DNA from: an uncultured Paracoccaceae bacterium
GTDB taxonomy: Bacteria > Pseudomonadota > Alphaproteobacteria > Rhodobacterales > Rhodobacteraceae
DNA: 64,000 nucleotides
Direction: 5' to 3'
NCBI GenBank assembly: GCA_947503765.1
Contig: CANNFA010000002.1
Location: 368,501 to 432,500 of the forward strand
Positions 36,775 to 46,197 of this stretch are shown here, one piece after another. Position 1 is the first letter of the stretch; each line of letters opens with the position of its first letter. The notes below the pieces were generated by a model. That model saw nothing but the letters and a program-made list of their open reading frames with translations, ran no database searches and was not told the DNA's origin. The translations under genes and the position numbers were made by a program.

Positions 36775-39461
36775 TCGGCTACAATATCCTGGTCGCGGTA
36801 TGCCTGGCCTATGTCGCGCTGCTGTTCGCGGTGGCCTTCGCGGCCGAGCGCCGGGCAAAGCGCGGCGCGCTGGGCTGGCTGCGCTCGCCGCTGGTCTACA
36901 CGCTGTCGCTGTCGATCTACTGCACCGCCTGGACGTTCTATGGCGCGGTCGGCTACGCGGTGAATTCGGGGCTGGAATTCGTGACCATCTACCTCGGGCC
37001 GACGCTGGTGATGGTCGGCTGGTGGTGGCTGTTGCGCAAGCTGGTGCGGATCGGCCGGTCGCAGCGCATCACCTCCATCGCCGACCTGATCTCTTCGCGT
37101 TATGGCAAGTCGAACCTGCTGGGCGTGCTGGTGACGCTGCTGGCCGTGATCGGCTCCACCCCCTATATCGCGCTGCAACTGCAATCGGTGACGCTGTCCT
37201 TTTCGGTCTTTGCCGGCGAGGGCAGGCTGCTGGCGGATTTCGACACGCTGGACAGCACTGCGCTGGCCGTCGCCGCCGGCCTGACATTGTTCACGATCCT
37301 GTTCGGCACGCGCACGCTGGATGCCAACGAAAAGCACCACGGCGTCGTTACCGCCATCGCGCTGGAGGCGGTGGTCAAGCTGTTCGCACTGCTCGCGGTG
37401 GGCGTGTTCGTGGTCTGGGGCGTGGCGGGCGGCCCGGTCGACATCGCCCAGCGCATCGCCGCGTCCGAGATCGCCGAATGGCGGCCGGCGCCGGGCCGCT
37501 GGGCGGGGCTGATCTTTCTGTCGGCGGCGGCGTTCCTGTGCCTGCCGCGCATGTTCCAGGTCATGGTCGTCGAGAACTCGGACGAGCGGCACGTCGCCGT
37601 CGCGTCCTGGGCCTTTCCGCTTTACGTCTTCCTGATGAGCCTGTTCGTGATCCCGATCGCGGTGGTCGGGCTCGAGCTTCTGCCCGGCGGCAACCCGGAT
37701 CTCTACGTTCTGACCGTGCCGCTGTCGCAGGACCGCGACGGGCTGGCGATGCTGTCCTTCCTCGGCGGCTTTTCCAGCGCCACGTCGATGGTGATCGTCG
37801 CCGCCATCGCGCTGTCGACGATGGTGTCGAACCATATCGTGATGCCGATCTGGCTGCACCTTCGGCGCGATTCGGCCAGCATGTCGGGCGATGTGCGCGA
37901 CCTGGTGATCACCGCGCGGCGCATGTCGATCGCGGGCGTTCTGTTGCTGGGGTACCTCTATTTCCATTTCTCCGGCGGCTCCACGGCGCTGGCGGCGATC
38001 GGGCTGATCTCGTTCGCGGGGGTGGTGCAGGTGCTGCCCTCGCTGCTGGGCGGGCTGTTCTGGCGCGGCGCCTCGCGCGGCGGGGCGGCGGCGGGGCTGG
38101 TGATCGGCTTTGGCGTCTGGGCCTACACGCTGTTCCTGCCCAGTTTCGGCGAGACATTCGTGATGACCGGGCTGATGCTGGATGCGGGGCCGTTCGGCAT
38201 CGACTGGCTGCGGCCGCACGCGCTGTTCGGGCTAGAGGGGATGGACCCGGTGGTGCATTCGGTCTTCTGGTCGATGCTGCTGAACAGCGGCGCCTTCATC
38301 CTGGTGTCCCTGCTGGCCTTTCCCGGCCCGCTGGAGCGGCTTCAGGGCGCGCAATTCGTCAATGTCTACGAGCATTCGTCAAGCGCGCGCGGCTGGGCGC
38401 CCGGCGGGGCCGAGGCCGAGGATCTGCTGATCATGGCGCAGCGCATCATCGGCGCGGACGAGGCGCAGGCGCTGTTCCAGCGCGAGGCCGAGCGCCAGGG
38501 AAGCGCCGGGTTCCTGCCCGACACCACGCCCGATTTCATCGAAACGCTGGAGCGGGAACTGGCCGGGTCGGTCGGGGCGGCGACCGCCCACGCGATGGTC
38601 GGGCAGATCACCGGCGGCGCGTCCGTCTCGGTACAGGACCTGATGGCCGTGGCCGACGAGACGGCGCAGATCATGGAGCATACCAGCCAGCTCGAAGCGC
38701 AGCGCGAAGAACTGTTCCGCACCGCCCGCCAGCTGCGCGAGGCCAACGAGAAGCTGACCGCCGTGTCGATCCAGAAGGATGCCTTTCTCGGCCAGATCAG
38801 CCATGAATTGCGCACGCCGATGACCTCGATCCGCGCATTCTCGGAAATCCTGATGGCCGGTGGGCCGATGTCCGACGCCGACCGGCGCCGGTTCACCAGG
38901 ATCATCCATGACGAGGCGATCCGGCTGACCCGGCTGCTCGACGACCTTCTGGATCTGAGCGTGCTGGAAGCCGGACAGGTCTCGCTCAACTGGCAAGAGA
39001 TCGACCTGCATTCCGTGATCGACCGCGCGGTGGCCGCTGCCGGGGTGCGCGAGGCGCGCGGCGGAATGCGCATCCTGCGCGCGCCGGACCGCGAGCGCGA
39101 AAGCCTGGTGACCGATGCCGACCGGCTGGCGCAGGTGTTCATCAACCTGATCGCCAATGCCGGCAAGTATTGCGATGCCGAGCAGCCCGAATTACGGATC
39201 GAGGTGGCCGCGCGGGACGATGCGCTGCGGATTGATTTCGTCGATAACGGGGCGGGGATCGCCAAGGCCGACCAGTCGATGATCTTCGAGAAGTTCTCGC
39301 GCCTGACGGATAACAGCCGCGCCGGCGGCGCCGGGCTGGGGCTGGCGATCTGCCGCGAGATCATCGACCGGCTGGGCGGCTCCATCGCCTATGTGCCGGG
39401 GCAGGGCGGCGCCGCGTTCCGGGTGATGCTGCCGCGGGCCGGGATGCAGGACGCGGCGTGA
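36771..39461 (+). CDS. Symporter-histidine kinase hybrid (SSF-HK, CrbS/CbrA-like)
   Basis: This 896-residue sensor has about 13 TM segments of a sodium:solute symporter (residues 1 to about 530; FYGAVGYAVNSG, GGFSSATSMVIVAAIALSTM), a linker with coiled coil (about 620-670), then the kinase core: His678 in FLGQISHELRTPM, N-box NLIANAGKYC, G1 DNGAGIAKAD, G2 GGAGLGLAICREI. CrbS-type kinases of this plan regulate acs in Vibrio and Pseudomonas. Here acs lies 8 kb away in the same gene island. The start is ATG 36771, coupled by ATGA to the preceding gene. Acetate sensing is inferred. Confidence 0.9.
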   Translation: MIGYNILVAVCLAYVALLFAVAFAAERRAKRGALGWLRSPLVYTLSLSIYCTAWTFYGAVGYAVNSGLEFVTIYLGPTLVMVGWWWLLRKLVRIGRSQRITSIADLISSRYGKSNLLGVLVTLLAVIGSTPYIALQLQSVTLSFSVFAGEGRLLADFDTLDSTALAVAAGLTLFTILFGTRTLDANEKHHGVVTAIALEAVVKLFALLAVGVFVVWGVAGGPVDIAQRIAASEIAEWRPAPGRWAGLIFLSAAAFLCLPRMFQVMVVENSDERHVAVASWAFPLYVFLMSLFVIPIAVVGLELLPGGNPDLYVLTVPLSQDRDGLAMLSFLGGFSSATSMVIVAAIALSTMVSNHIVMPIWLHLRRDSASMSGDVRDLVITARRMSIAGVLLLGYLYFHFSGGSTALAAIGLISFAGVVQVLPSLLGGLFWRGASRGGAAAGLVIGFGVWAYTLFLPSFGETFVMTGLMLDAGPFGIDWLRPHALFGLEGMDPVVHSVFWSMLLNSGAFILVSLLAFPGPLERLQGAQFVNVYEHSSSARGWAPGGAEAEDLLIMAQRIIGADEAQALFQREAERQGSAGFLPDTTPDFIETLERELAGSVGAATAHAMVGQITGGASVSVQDLMAVADETAQIMEHTSQLEAQREELFRTARQLREANEKLTAVSIQKDAFLGQISHELRTPMTSIRAFSEILMAGGPMSDADRRRFTRIIHDEAIRLTRLLDDLLDLSVLEAGQVSLNWQEIDLHSVIDRAVAAAGVREARGGMRILRAPDRERESLVTDADRLAQVFINLIANAGKYCDAEQPELRIEVAARDDALRIDFVDNGAGIAKADQSMIFEKFSRLTDNSRAGGAGLGLAICREIIDRLGGSIAYVPGQGGAAFRVMLPRAGMQDAA

Positions 39462-39533
39462 TGTTTTGCCGATGCTAACGCTTTGGTAACCCTGATCTGG
39501 CAGGTCTGGTCGAAACGGGCAGACGGACGGATC

Positions 39534-40478
39534 ATGGGCGACGACGCGGACATTCCGGTTCTCAGGCGCAAGGCGGGCGCGCGGCGCGGTTCGCAGGGCC
39601 TGGCGGACATGACCCCGGACCGGGCGATGCGGCTGGCGCTGGCCCGGGCGGGCGACCGGACGCTGGGCGTTCGCGCCGGATTGCAGAGCCTCGAAATCGG
39701 CAGCGTCCTGCCCGACACGCTGGCCGCGGCGCTGCCCGATTCGGCGCTGATCCTGCGGCTGGACGGGCCGGACGGGGCGATTGCGCTGGCGGCGCTGTGT
39801 CCGCAAAGCGTCGGCGCCGCGATCGAGGCACAGACGCTGGGCAAGGTGCTGAACGCACCCGCGCCCGACCGCAGGCCGACCGCGACCGATGCGCTGCTGG
39901 TGCGCGACTTTGTCGAGGCGGTGCTGTCCGGCTTTGCCGATCTGGCCGAGGATTTGCGCGGCCTGCCGCCGGTGGATGGCTACGCCTTCGGGGGCCGGCT
40001 GGAGGATGCGCGCGCCGCCGCGATGACGATCCGCGATGCGCCGCACCTGCACCTGACTGCCGACATTGACTTTGCCGCCGGGTCCAAGGCTGGTGCGCTG
40101 CACTTGATCCTGCCCGACCGCCACGCCGCGATCGCCGCCGCGCAGGGCGGGGCGCCCTGGGCCGCGGCACTGGAAAAGGCGGTGCTGGCCAGCCCGGCCC
40201 GGCTGGAGGCGCAGCTTGCCCGCCTGCATCTGCCGCTGGCCGACCTCGCCGCGCTGCATGTGGGGCAGGTGCTGCCGCTGGGCCGTGCGGCGCTGGACGC
40301 GGTGACCATCCGGGCAAGCGACGGGCGCACGCTGATGACCGCGCGGCTGGGCCGGTCGGGTGCGATGCGGGCCGTGCGCCTGCGGATCGCGGGCGGCGTG
40401 CCGCGGCCCGCCGCTCTGGCCGGGGCAGGCGCGCCGGAAGAGGCGGCAGTGCCCGCAGCTCCGGCCGCGTCGCCCTGA
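39534..40478 (+). CDS. Orphan FliM/FliN-type (SpoA-domain) protein
   Basis: The 314-residue protein resembles flagellar motor switch FliM: a central region and a C-terminal SpoA/FliN-like domain (about 215-300: PLADLAALHVGQVLPLG, then LDAVTIRASDGRTLMTARLG, AMRAVRLRI). The N-terminal CheY-binding signature of FliM is not obvious. A Pro/Ala-rich tail follows. No other flagellar gene is near, so it may be a motor component encoded away from its cluster or a divergent paralogue. The start ATG 39534 is preferred to 39483; the ribosome binding site is weak. Confidence 0.7.
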   Translation: MGDDADIPVLRRKAGARRGSQGLADMTPDRAMRLALARAGDRTLGVRAGLQSLEIGSVLPDTLAAALPDSALILRLDGPDGAIALAALCPQSVGAAIEAQTLGKVLNAPAPDRRPTATDALLVRDFVEAVLSGFADLAEDLRGLPPVDGYAFGGRLEDARAAAMTIRDAPHLHLTADIDFAAGSKAGALHLILPDRHAAIAAAQGGAPWAAALEKAVLASPARLEAQLARLHLPLADLAALHVGQVLPLGRAALDAVTIRASDGRTLMTARLGRSGAMRAVRLRIAGGVPRPAALAGAGAPEEAAVPAAPAASP

Positions 40479-40482
40479 CCGG

Positions 40483-42891
40483 TCAGCCCCGGCGCTTGGC
40501 GCGCAGCGTCGGATCGGCCTGCGTCGGATCCTCGGGCCAGGGATGCCTGGGGTATTGCCCGCGCATGTCCTTGCGCACATCGGCATAGGACGTGGCCCAG
40601 AACCCCGGCAGATCGGTCGTCACCTGCACCGGGCGCCGCGCCGGCGACAGCAGCGTGACCTTGAGCGGCGCGCGCGCCGGCCCGATCACCGGATGCGCGG
40701 TGACGCCGAACATCTCCTGCAACCGCACGGCGATTTCCGGCACTCCGCCGGAATAGTCGATCGGGATCTTACGCCCCAGCGGCGTGACGAAATCGGGCGG
40801 GGCCAGACGGTCAAGCTCGGCCTTTTGGCCCCAGTCCAGCCGCGCGGCCAGCGCGCCGGCGATGTCCAGCCGGTCCAGCGTCCGGCGTCCGGAAAGGTGC
40901 TGCAGCAGCCAGTCCTCAAGCCCCGCCATCAGCGCCGCATCCGAGCAATCGGGCAGGGCCGCGCCCTGTGCGCGCAGCAATTCGATCCGGGCGCGCAGCC
41001 GCCGCGCCGCGTCGGTCCAGGGCAGGCCAAGGTCGCGCACCCCGTCCAGCAGCGCGCGCGCCCAGGCGTCGGGCGGCGGCGATTTCCAGATGCGGTCGTC
41101 CAGCACAAGCGCGCCAAAGCGTTCCTGCCGCCGCGCCTCGACCGTCCTGCGGCGGCGCGACCAGCGGCAGACATCGTGCCAGCCGATCCGGTCCGCATAA
41201 AGCCCGCGCAGCTCCGCCTCGGTCAGCGGCAGGGCCAGCCGGATCCGCGCCTCGCGGCCGCGACCGTCGAGATCCGCGGCCACGATCAGCCGGCTTCCGG
41301 CCAGCGGATCGGCGGGGTCCATGTCGGCGCCGGTGCCGTTCGACAGCACCCAGCGCGCCGCGTCGCCGGGGCGGCGCAGCCCGATCCGGTCGGGATAGGC
41401 CAGCGCCGCCTGCTCGGCCGCGCCAAGCGGCCTTTCCGGCGGCCCGGCCATCCGCGCGAGCCGCTTCGCCTCTGCCGCGATCCGCTCCAGCGCGGGGGTG
41501 CCGCGAGGGTGCCGCAGCGCCTTCAGCCGTAGCGACAGATCGCAGCCTTCGCCGCGCAGCGGATCGCGTTCGTTCAACAAAGCGGCCAATTTTGCGGCAT
41601 CAGATCCCGCCAATTGCAACATATGTGCAAGCCGTGGATGCAGCGGCAGCGCCGCAAGCCGGCGCCCGTGCGCGGTGACATGGCCCGCTTTGTCAAGCGC
41701 ACCCAACTCGGTCAGAAGCGTGCGCGCCTCGTCCATCGCGCCGTCCGGCGGGTGGGTCAGAAAGGCCAGATCGCCCGTGCCGCGCAGCCCCCAGACCGCG
41801 AGCTCCAGCGCCAGCCCGCACAGGTCTGCCGTGGCGATCTCGGGCGGCGGAAAGGCGTGCAGCGCGCCGTCCTCGCCGCGCGTCCAGAGGCGGTAACACA
41901 CCCCCGGTGCGACCCGCCCGGCGCGGCCCGCGCGCTGGGTCGCCTCGGCGCGCGTGACGCGCTCGGTGACCAGCCGGGTCATGCCGCGCCCCGGATCGAA
42001 CCGCGCGCGCCGCGCCCGCCCGCCATCGACGACAACGCGGATATCCTCGATCGTCAGGGCGGTTTCGGCGATGGACGTTGCCAGGACCAGCTTTCGCGCG
42101 CCTTTCAGCGGCGCCACCGCCGCGCGCTGCGCCGAAAAGGGCAGCGCGCCGTAAAGCGGTTGCACCGAGACCCCCGGAAGCGCGCCGTCCAGCCGCGCGG
42201 CAACGCGCCGTATCTCGGCCTCGCCGGGCAGGAAGGCGAGGATGCCGCCCGTGGTCTCGGATGCCGCGCGGGCGATCAGGTCGGCCATCGCGGCGTCAAA
42301 GCGGGTCTCCTTCGGCACCGGCTTTTCGGGCCAGCGGATGTCCACCTCGAAACTGCGCCCATGCGACGTGATGACCGGCGCGTCCAGCATCCGCGCCACC
42401 GGCCCGGCATCCAGCGTCGCGGACATGGCCAGCACCAGCAGATCGGGCCGGAACGCGCCGCGCACCTCCCACGTCAGGGCCAGGCCGAGATCCGCGTTGA
42501 GAGAGCGTTCGTGGAATTCGTCGAAGATTATGGCGTCAAAACCGCAAATTTCGGGATCCGATTGCAGCATTCGTACAAGAATACCCTCGGTCACGACCTC
42601 GATCCGGGTCGCTTCCGACACTCGGCTTTCGCCGCGCATCCGGTAGCCGATCGTCCGGCCCACCGGCTCGTTCAGCGTCTCTGCCATCCGTGCCGCCGCG
42701 CCGCGTGCCGCAAGCCGGCGCGGCTCCAGCATCAGGATCCGGCCCATGGCGGGCAGCCCGGCCTCGAGCATCGCAAGCGGAACGCGGGTGGTCTTGCCCG
42801 CCCCCGGCGGCGCCTGCAGCACGGCCACGCCGTGGCGGCGCAGCGCGTCCAGAAGCTCGGGCAGGGCGCTTTCGATCGGTAGGTCGGTCAC
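40483..42891 (-). CDS. hrpB: ATP-dependent helicase HrpB
   Basis: The DEAH-type helicase is full length (802 residues): Walker A APPGAGKTT (about 27-35), DEFH box FDEFHERSLNADLG, SAT motif AMSATLDAG, motif VI QRAGRAGRVAPG, HA2 and HrpB C-terminal domains (ending YPRHPWPEDPTQADPTLRAKRRG-like). The role in Proteobacteria is poorly known. The start is taken as GTG 42891 (TDLPIESALP is the family N-terminus), just after the stop of the upstream DUF3108 gene. An ATG 36 bases earlier (42927) would overlap that gene. Confidence 0.9.
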   Translation of the reverse strand: MTDLPIESALPELLDALRRHGVAVLQAPPGAGKTTRVPLAMLEAGLPAMGRILMLEPRRLAARGAAARMAETLNEPVGRTIGYRMRGESRVSEATRIEVVTEGILVRMLQSDPEICGFDAIIFDEFHERSLNADLGLALTWEVRGAFRPDLLVLAMSATLDAGPVARMLDAPVITSHGRSFEVDIRWPEKPVPKETRFDAAMADLIARAASETTGGILAFLPGEAEIRRVAARLDGALPGVSVQPLYGALPFSAQRAAVAPLKGARKLVLATSIAETALTIEDIRVVVDGGRARRARFDPGRGMTRLVTERVTRAEATQRAGRAGRVAPGVCYRLWTRGEDGALHAFPPPEIATADLCGLALELAVWGLRGTGDLAFLTHPPDGAMDEARTLLTELGALDKAGHVTAHGRRLAALPLHPRLAHMLQLAGSDAAKLAALLNERDPLRGEGCDLSLRLKALRHPRGTPALERIAAEAKRLARMAGPPERPLGAAEQAALAYPDRIGLRRPGDAARWVLSNGTGADMDPADPLAGSRLIVAADLDGRGREARIRLALPLTEAELRGLYADRIGWHDVCRWSRRRRTVEARRQERFGALVLDDRIWKSPPPDAWARALLDGVRDLGLPWTDAARRLRARIELLRAQGAALPDCSDAALMAGLEDWLLQHLSGRRTLDRLDIAGALAARLDWGQKAELDRLAPPDFVTPLGRKIPIDYSGGVPEIAVRLQEMFGVTAHPVIGPARAPLKVTLLSPARRPVQVTTDLPGFWATSYADVRKDMRGQYPRHPWPEDPTQADPTLRAKRRG

Positions 42892-42898
42892 TCGGGCC

Positions 42899-43636
42899 TT
42901 ATCGGCGATCCACTGTGGCAAGGCCATAGAAGGATTGCAGCTCGATATGGGTGGCGCGGTAGAGCCCGCCCTCGATCGGGGTAAAGACGGCCGTCAGCGG
43001 AAAGGCGACATGCCGCCGCAACTCGCGCGGGGTGAACCCATCGAGCCGGCGGTATTCACCCGTGCAGGTGATGTCCGCGCCGTCGCGCCGCGCCGCGCCC
43101 AGCCGCACATGACTGCGGCGGCGGCCGTCAAAGATGGTGATGGTGCGATCGCACAGCCCCGCCTCGGGCTGGTCGCGCAGCAGGGTGTAGAGCGCCGTCA
43201 GCGGGTCCACCGTACCGCCTTGGCTGGACGCGGCGGGCGCGCCCGCGGATGCAGGCACCGGCGAGGTGTAGCGCAGCACCCGCGGCACGCCGCGCGTATA
43301 GGCGAGCATCGCCTCCGACTGGCGCCGACCGGTATCGGCGGTTTCCTCGTAGCGCTGGGGGCGCAGCCGGCCCTTGTCGATGCGGCCCTGCGCTTCGGCA
43401 CGGTAGCTGAACCTGCGGAACACCCGCGCCGCACCGGCACTGACGATGACGGAGGCCGCGGAATACGCACCATCCGATTCGCGCGCGGCAAGCCGCATGT
43501 CGCCCACGGTGAAGCCGGCGATGCGGATGGTATAGCGCGCCTCCGACTGCATGGCCCCCTGGGCGGTGCCGGGGCCGGCCAGCACGGCCCAGAGGCCGAG
43601 GAGCAGGCAGAGCCGGATCAGTCGATACCGCATCAT
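42899..43636 (-). CDS. DUF3108 secreted protein
   Basis: The 245-residue product has a signal peptide (LCLLLGLWAVLAGPGTAQG, cleavage about residue 27) and a DUF3108-like beta-rich body: ARYTIRIAGFTVGDMRLAARE at the start, RRQSEAMLAYTRG in the middle and GLYRATHIELQSFYG at the end. The periplasmic function is unknown. Tandem ATG codons at 43636/43633 are chosen with AAAGGCG upstream. It is immediately upstream of hrpB on the same strand (8-base gap) and divergent from meaB. Confidence 0.8.
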   Translation of the reverse strand: MMRYRLIRLCLLLGLWAVLAGPGTAQGAMQSEARYTIRIAGFTVGDMRLAARESDGAYSAASVIVSAGAARVFRRFSYRAEAQGRIDKGRLRPQRYEETADTGRRQSEAMLAYTRGVPRVLRYTSPVPASAGAPAASSQGGTVDPLTALYTLLRDQPEAGLCDRTITIFDGRRRSHVRLGAARRDGADITCTGEYRRLDGFTPRELRRHVAFPLTAVFTPIEGGLYRATHIELQSFYGLATVDRR

Positions 43637-43732
43637 GTGAACACGCCTTTGGCTGGACATCCCCGGGCCGGGCAGGGCAGACAGAACCCGTTCTGTCGCC
43701 GCGCGCGGCGGCGAAGTAAAGGGCAGGGCCAC

Positions 43733-44734
43733 ATGGCGGAGGCGGACGCGCGGAATCTGGCGCAGCGGGTGCAGGGCGGCGAGCGCCGGGCGCTGGCCCG
43801 CGCGATCACGCTGGTCGAAAGCGGCCGCGCCGATCACCGCGCGCAGGCCGCCGACCTGCTGGAGGCGCTGGACACCGGCAAGCAGGCGATGCGGATCGGC
43901 CTGTCCGGCACGCCCGGCGTCGGCAAGTCCACCTTCATCGAGGCGTTCGGCCTGATGCTGACGGGGCAGGGGCTGCGCGTGGCGGTGCTGGCGGTCGATC
44001 CGTCCTCGGCGCGCTCAGGCGGGTCGATCCTGGGCGACAAGACGCGGATGGAACGGCTCAGCCGCGATCCGAACGCCTTCATCCGCCCGTCGCCCAGCCA
44101 GTCGCAGCTTGGCGGTGTCGCGCGCCGCACCCGCGAGGTGATCCGCCTGTGCGAGGCGGCGGGCCACGATGTCGTGCTGATCGAGACGGTGGGTGTCGGC
44201 CAGTCGGAAACCATGGTGGCCGAGATGGCCGACCTGTTCGTTCTGCTGCTCGCGCCGGCGGGGGGCGACGAGTTGCAGGGGGTCAAGCGCGGCATCATGG
44301 AGATCGCCGACCTGATCCTGGTGAACAAGGCCGATGGCGACCTTGCCGCCGCCGCCGCGCGCACCCGTGCCGATTATTCGGGCGCGCTGCGGCTTCTGCG
44401 CCGCCGCCCGCAGGATCCCGAGGGCTTTCCCAAGGCGCTGAAAGTGTCCGCGCAGGAGGGGACCGGCCTGGCCGAGGCCTGGGCCGAGATGGAAACGCTG
44501 GCCGCGTGGCGCCGCGATCAGGGGCACTGGCAGGCGCGGCGGCGCGCGCAGGCCCGGCACTGGTTCGAGGAAGAGGTGCGTCATGGCCTGCTGGCGCAGC
44601 TGACCGCCGATGCGGATGTGCGCTGCCGGATGGCCGGTCTGGGCGATGCGGTGGCGCGCGGCGAGACGACGCCGGCCATGGCCGCCACAGAGATGCTGGC
44701 GTTTTTGCGCGGCCGGGATGCGTCCGGCACTTGA
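43733..44734 (+). CDS. meaB: Methylmalonyl-CoA mutase-associated GTPase MeaB
   Basis: G3E GTPase that gates cobalamin loading and protects methylmalonyl-CoA mutase. The 333-residue product has P-loop GTPGVGKST (59-67), switch region [33 protein letters not shown] and the NKADG specificity motif. Start ATG 43733 with AAAGGG upstream; a long upstream open frame is shadow sequence. The mutase gene is not in the window. With the acs/ScfR island nearby, propionyl-CoA handling is a plausible theme. Confidence 0.92.
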   Translation: MAEADARNLAQRVQGGERRALARAITLVESGRADHRAQAADLLEALDTGKQAMRIGLSGTPGVGKSTFIEAFGLMLTGQGLRVAVLAVDPSSARSGGSILGDKTRMERLSRDPNAFIRPSPSQSQLGGVARRTREVIRLCEAAGHDVVLIETVGVGQSETMVAEMADLFVLLLAPAGGDELQGVKRGIMEIADLILVNKADGDLAAAAARTRADYSGALRLLRRRPQDPEGFPKALKVSAQEGTGLAEAWAEMETLAAWRRDQGHWQARRRAQARHWFEEEVRHGLLAQLTADADVRCRMAGLGDAVARGETTPAMAATEMLAFLRGRDASGT

Positions 44735-44759
44735 CGATCCCCGCGCCCCCGCATATGAC
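44731..44759 (+). promoter_or_regulatory. Predicted rpmB promoter overlapping the meaB stop
   Basis: TTGACG (44731-44736) contains the meaB TGA; 17 bases later comes TATGAC (44754-44759). It would give a leader of about 85 bases before rpmB. Confidence 0.6.
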
Positions 44760-44852
44760 CGCGCGACGAGATTGAGGGGCGCTGATGTCGCGGCGCCTGT
44801 TTGCGTTTGCAGGGGGCCGATCGTCCCCGATGCCCAAGACGAGGATGAAACG

Positions 44853-45140
44853 ATGTCGCGCCGCTGCGAATTGACCGGAAAAGGCCCGATGGTCGGCAAC
44901 AATGTCAGCCATGCAAAGAACAGGACCCGGCGCCGTTTTCTGCCGAACCTGAACGACGTGTCGCTGATGTCCGAAACGCTGGGCCGGCCGGTGAAGCTGC
45001 GGATTTCCGCCGCCGCGCTGCGCACCGTGGACCATCGCGGCGGCATCGACGCCTTCCTTGCCAAGGCGAAGGATGTCGAACTGTCGGCCAACGCGCTGAA
45101 GGTCAAGAAGGAAATCGCCAAGGCCCAGGCCAGCGCCTGA
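44853..45140 (+). CDS. rpmB: 50S ribosomal protein L28
   Basis: The 95-residue product starts [20 protein letters not shown] and has [15 protein letters not shown], diagnostic for L28. Only one cysteine is present, so this is the zinc-free form. GAGGATGAAACG precedes ATG 44853. It is a monocistronic ribosomal gene with its own promoter and terminator, away from rpmG at 57135, with which it is paired in many other bacteria. Confidence 0.95.
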   Translation: MSRRCELTGKGPMVGNNVSHAKNRTRRRFLPNLNDVSLMSETLGRPVKLRISAAALRTVDHRGGIDAFLAKAKDVELSANALKVKKEIAKAQASA

Positions 45141-45160
45141 GCTTTCGCTGTTTTTTCGAT

Positions 45161-45201
45161 GAAGCGGCCTCGTCCCCTGCCGGGCGGGGCCGCTTCGTTT
45201 T
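45161..45201 (+). terminator. Terminator after rpmB
   Basis: GAAGCGGCC and GGCCGCTTC form a 9-bp stem with a GC-rich loop, followed by GTTTT. Confidence 0.75.
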
Positions 45202-45244
45202 GCCGCTTGGCCTGACGGTGCGGCCGGCGGTAGATCATGGGGCG

Positions 45245-45589
45245 ATGATACGCATTCGCCCCGTTCTTGCGCTGCTGCTTGCCCTGATCGTCGCCGCGAC
45301 CAGCGGTGCGATGGCGGTCGCGCGGGGCCAGACCGTCATTGCCGGGCAGATCGTCCTGTGCACCGGGACCGGGCCGGTCAGCGTGAACGTGGACGCGGAC
45401 GGACAGCCTGTCGGCCCGCCGCATATCTGCCCCGATTGCGTGATGTCGCTGATGGCGGCGGTCGCGTCGCCTGTGCCCGAGGTGGTGTACACCGCGCGGG
45501 AGATCGCGCTCCGCTTTGCCGCGCCGCGCAGCGCCGCGCCGAAACGGCCTTCTGTCCGGCCCCGCGCCCGTGCACCGCCGGTCGCCTGA
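45245..45589 (+). CDS. DUF2946-like secreted protein
   Basis: The 114-residue product has an N-terminal hydrophobic signal (LALLLALIVAATSGAMA), then IVLCTGTGPVSVNVDADGQ and HICPDCVMS. The CTGTG and CPDC cysteine motifs match DUF2946, a family found with copper-handling genes. The mature part is short and ends in an Arg/Pro-rich tail. It lies 53 bases before a PCuAC gene on the same strand, supporting a copper-related job. ATG 45245 starts the signal peptide; ribosome binding site GGGGCG is weak. Confidence 0.75.
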   Translation: MIRIRPVLALLLALIVAATSGAMAVARGQTVIAGQIVLCTGTGPVSVNVDADGQPVGPPHICPDCVMSLMAAVASPVPEVVYTAREIALRFAAPRSAAPKRPSVRPRARAPPVA

Positions 45590-45642
45590 TCCGATTCGTA
45601 CCGATTCGCATCAAGACGACCACGACAGCACAGGAGCCTGAT

Positions 45643-46146
45643 ATGTCTGTCAGAACCACCCTTTTCGCCGGGCTTGCCGCCCTTGCCGCCGCCATGCCTG
45701 CCATGGCCGACATCACCATCGAGGACGCCTATGTCCGCAGCGCCACGCCGATGGCGAAGACCGGCGCGGCCTTCATGATCATCCACAATGACGGCACGGC
45801 CGACGACCGGCTGGTCGCCGCCGCGACGGAGATCGCCGACGTGACCGAGCTGCATACCCACAAGGACATGGGCGACGGCGTGATGAAGATGATGGAGGTC
45901 GAGGAAGGCTTCGTCATTCCCGCGAACGGGATGCACGCGCTGATGCGCGGCGGCGATCACGTCATGCTGATGGGCCTGACCCGCGGGCTGGAGGATGGCG
46001 AGACGGTGAACGTCACCCTGACCTTCGAGCAGGCCGGCGACATCGAGCTTGAGATCCCGGTGGACCGCATGCGCATGCCCGAGATGGGCGGGGACATGAA
46101 CATGAACCATGGCGACATGAACATGGGCAAGGACAAGGCGAACTGA
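45643..46146 (+). CDS. Periplasmic copper chaperone PCuAC
   Basis: PCuAC delivers copper to the CuA centre of cytochrome oxidase. The 167-residue product has a signal peptide (cleavage at AMA, about residue 22) and the exact copper motif H-x10-M-x21-H-x-M (His73, Met84, His106, Met108). A C-terminal tail rich in Met and His (MGGDMNMNHGDMNMG) adds further soft-metal ligands. CAGGAG precedes the ATG. It pairs with the upstream DUF2946 gene. Confidence 0.92.
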   Translation: MSVRTTLFAGLAALAAAMPAMADITIEDAYVRSATPMAKTGAAFMIIHNDGTADDRLVAAATEIADVTELHTHKDMGDGVMKMMEVEEGFVIPANGMHALMRGGDHVMLMGLTRGLEDGETVNVTLTFEQAGDIELEIPVDRMRMPEMGGDMNMNHGDMNMGKDKAN

Positions 46147-46168
46147 TCCGCCGGACCTTGACCGCAGG

Positions 46169-46197
46169 GGGCGCTGTTCGCCGAATGGCGCCCTTTT
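46169..46197 (+). terminator. Likely terminator after PCuAC
   Basis: GGGCGC and GCGCCC pair around a 13-base loop and are followed by TTTT. The remaining 160 bases to the next gene hold only a possible second GC hairpin (46276-46313) and no gene. Confidence 0.5.

Noticed and set aside
42746-43732. 329-codon extension in front of MeaB
   Set aside because: It runs antisense through hrpB and DUF3108; the MeaB start at 43733 has a ribosome binding site and correct length.
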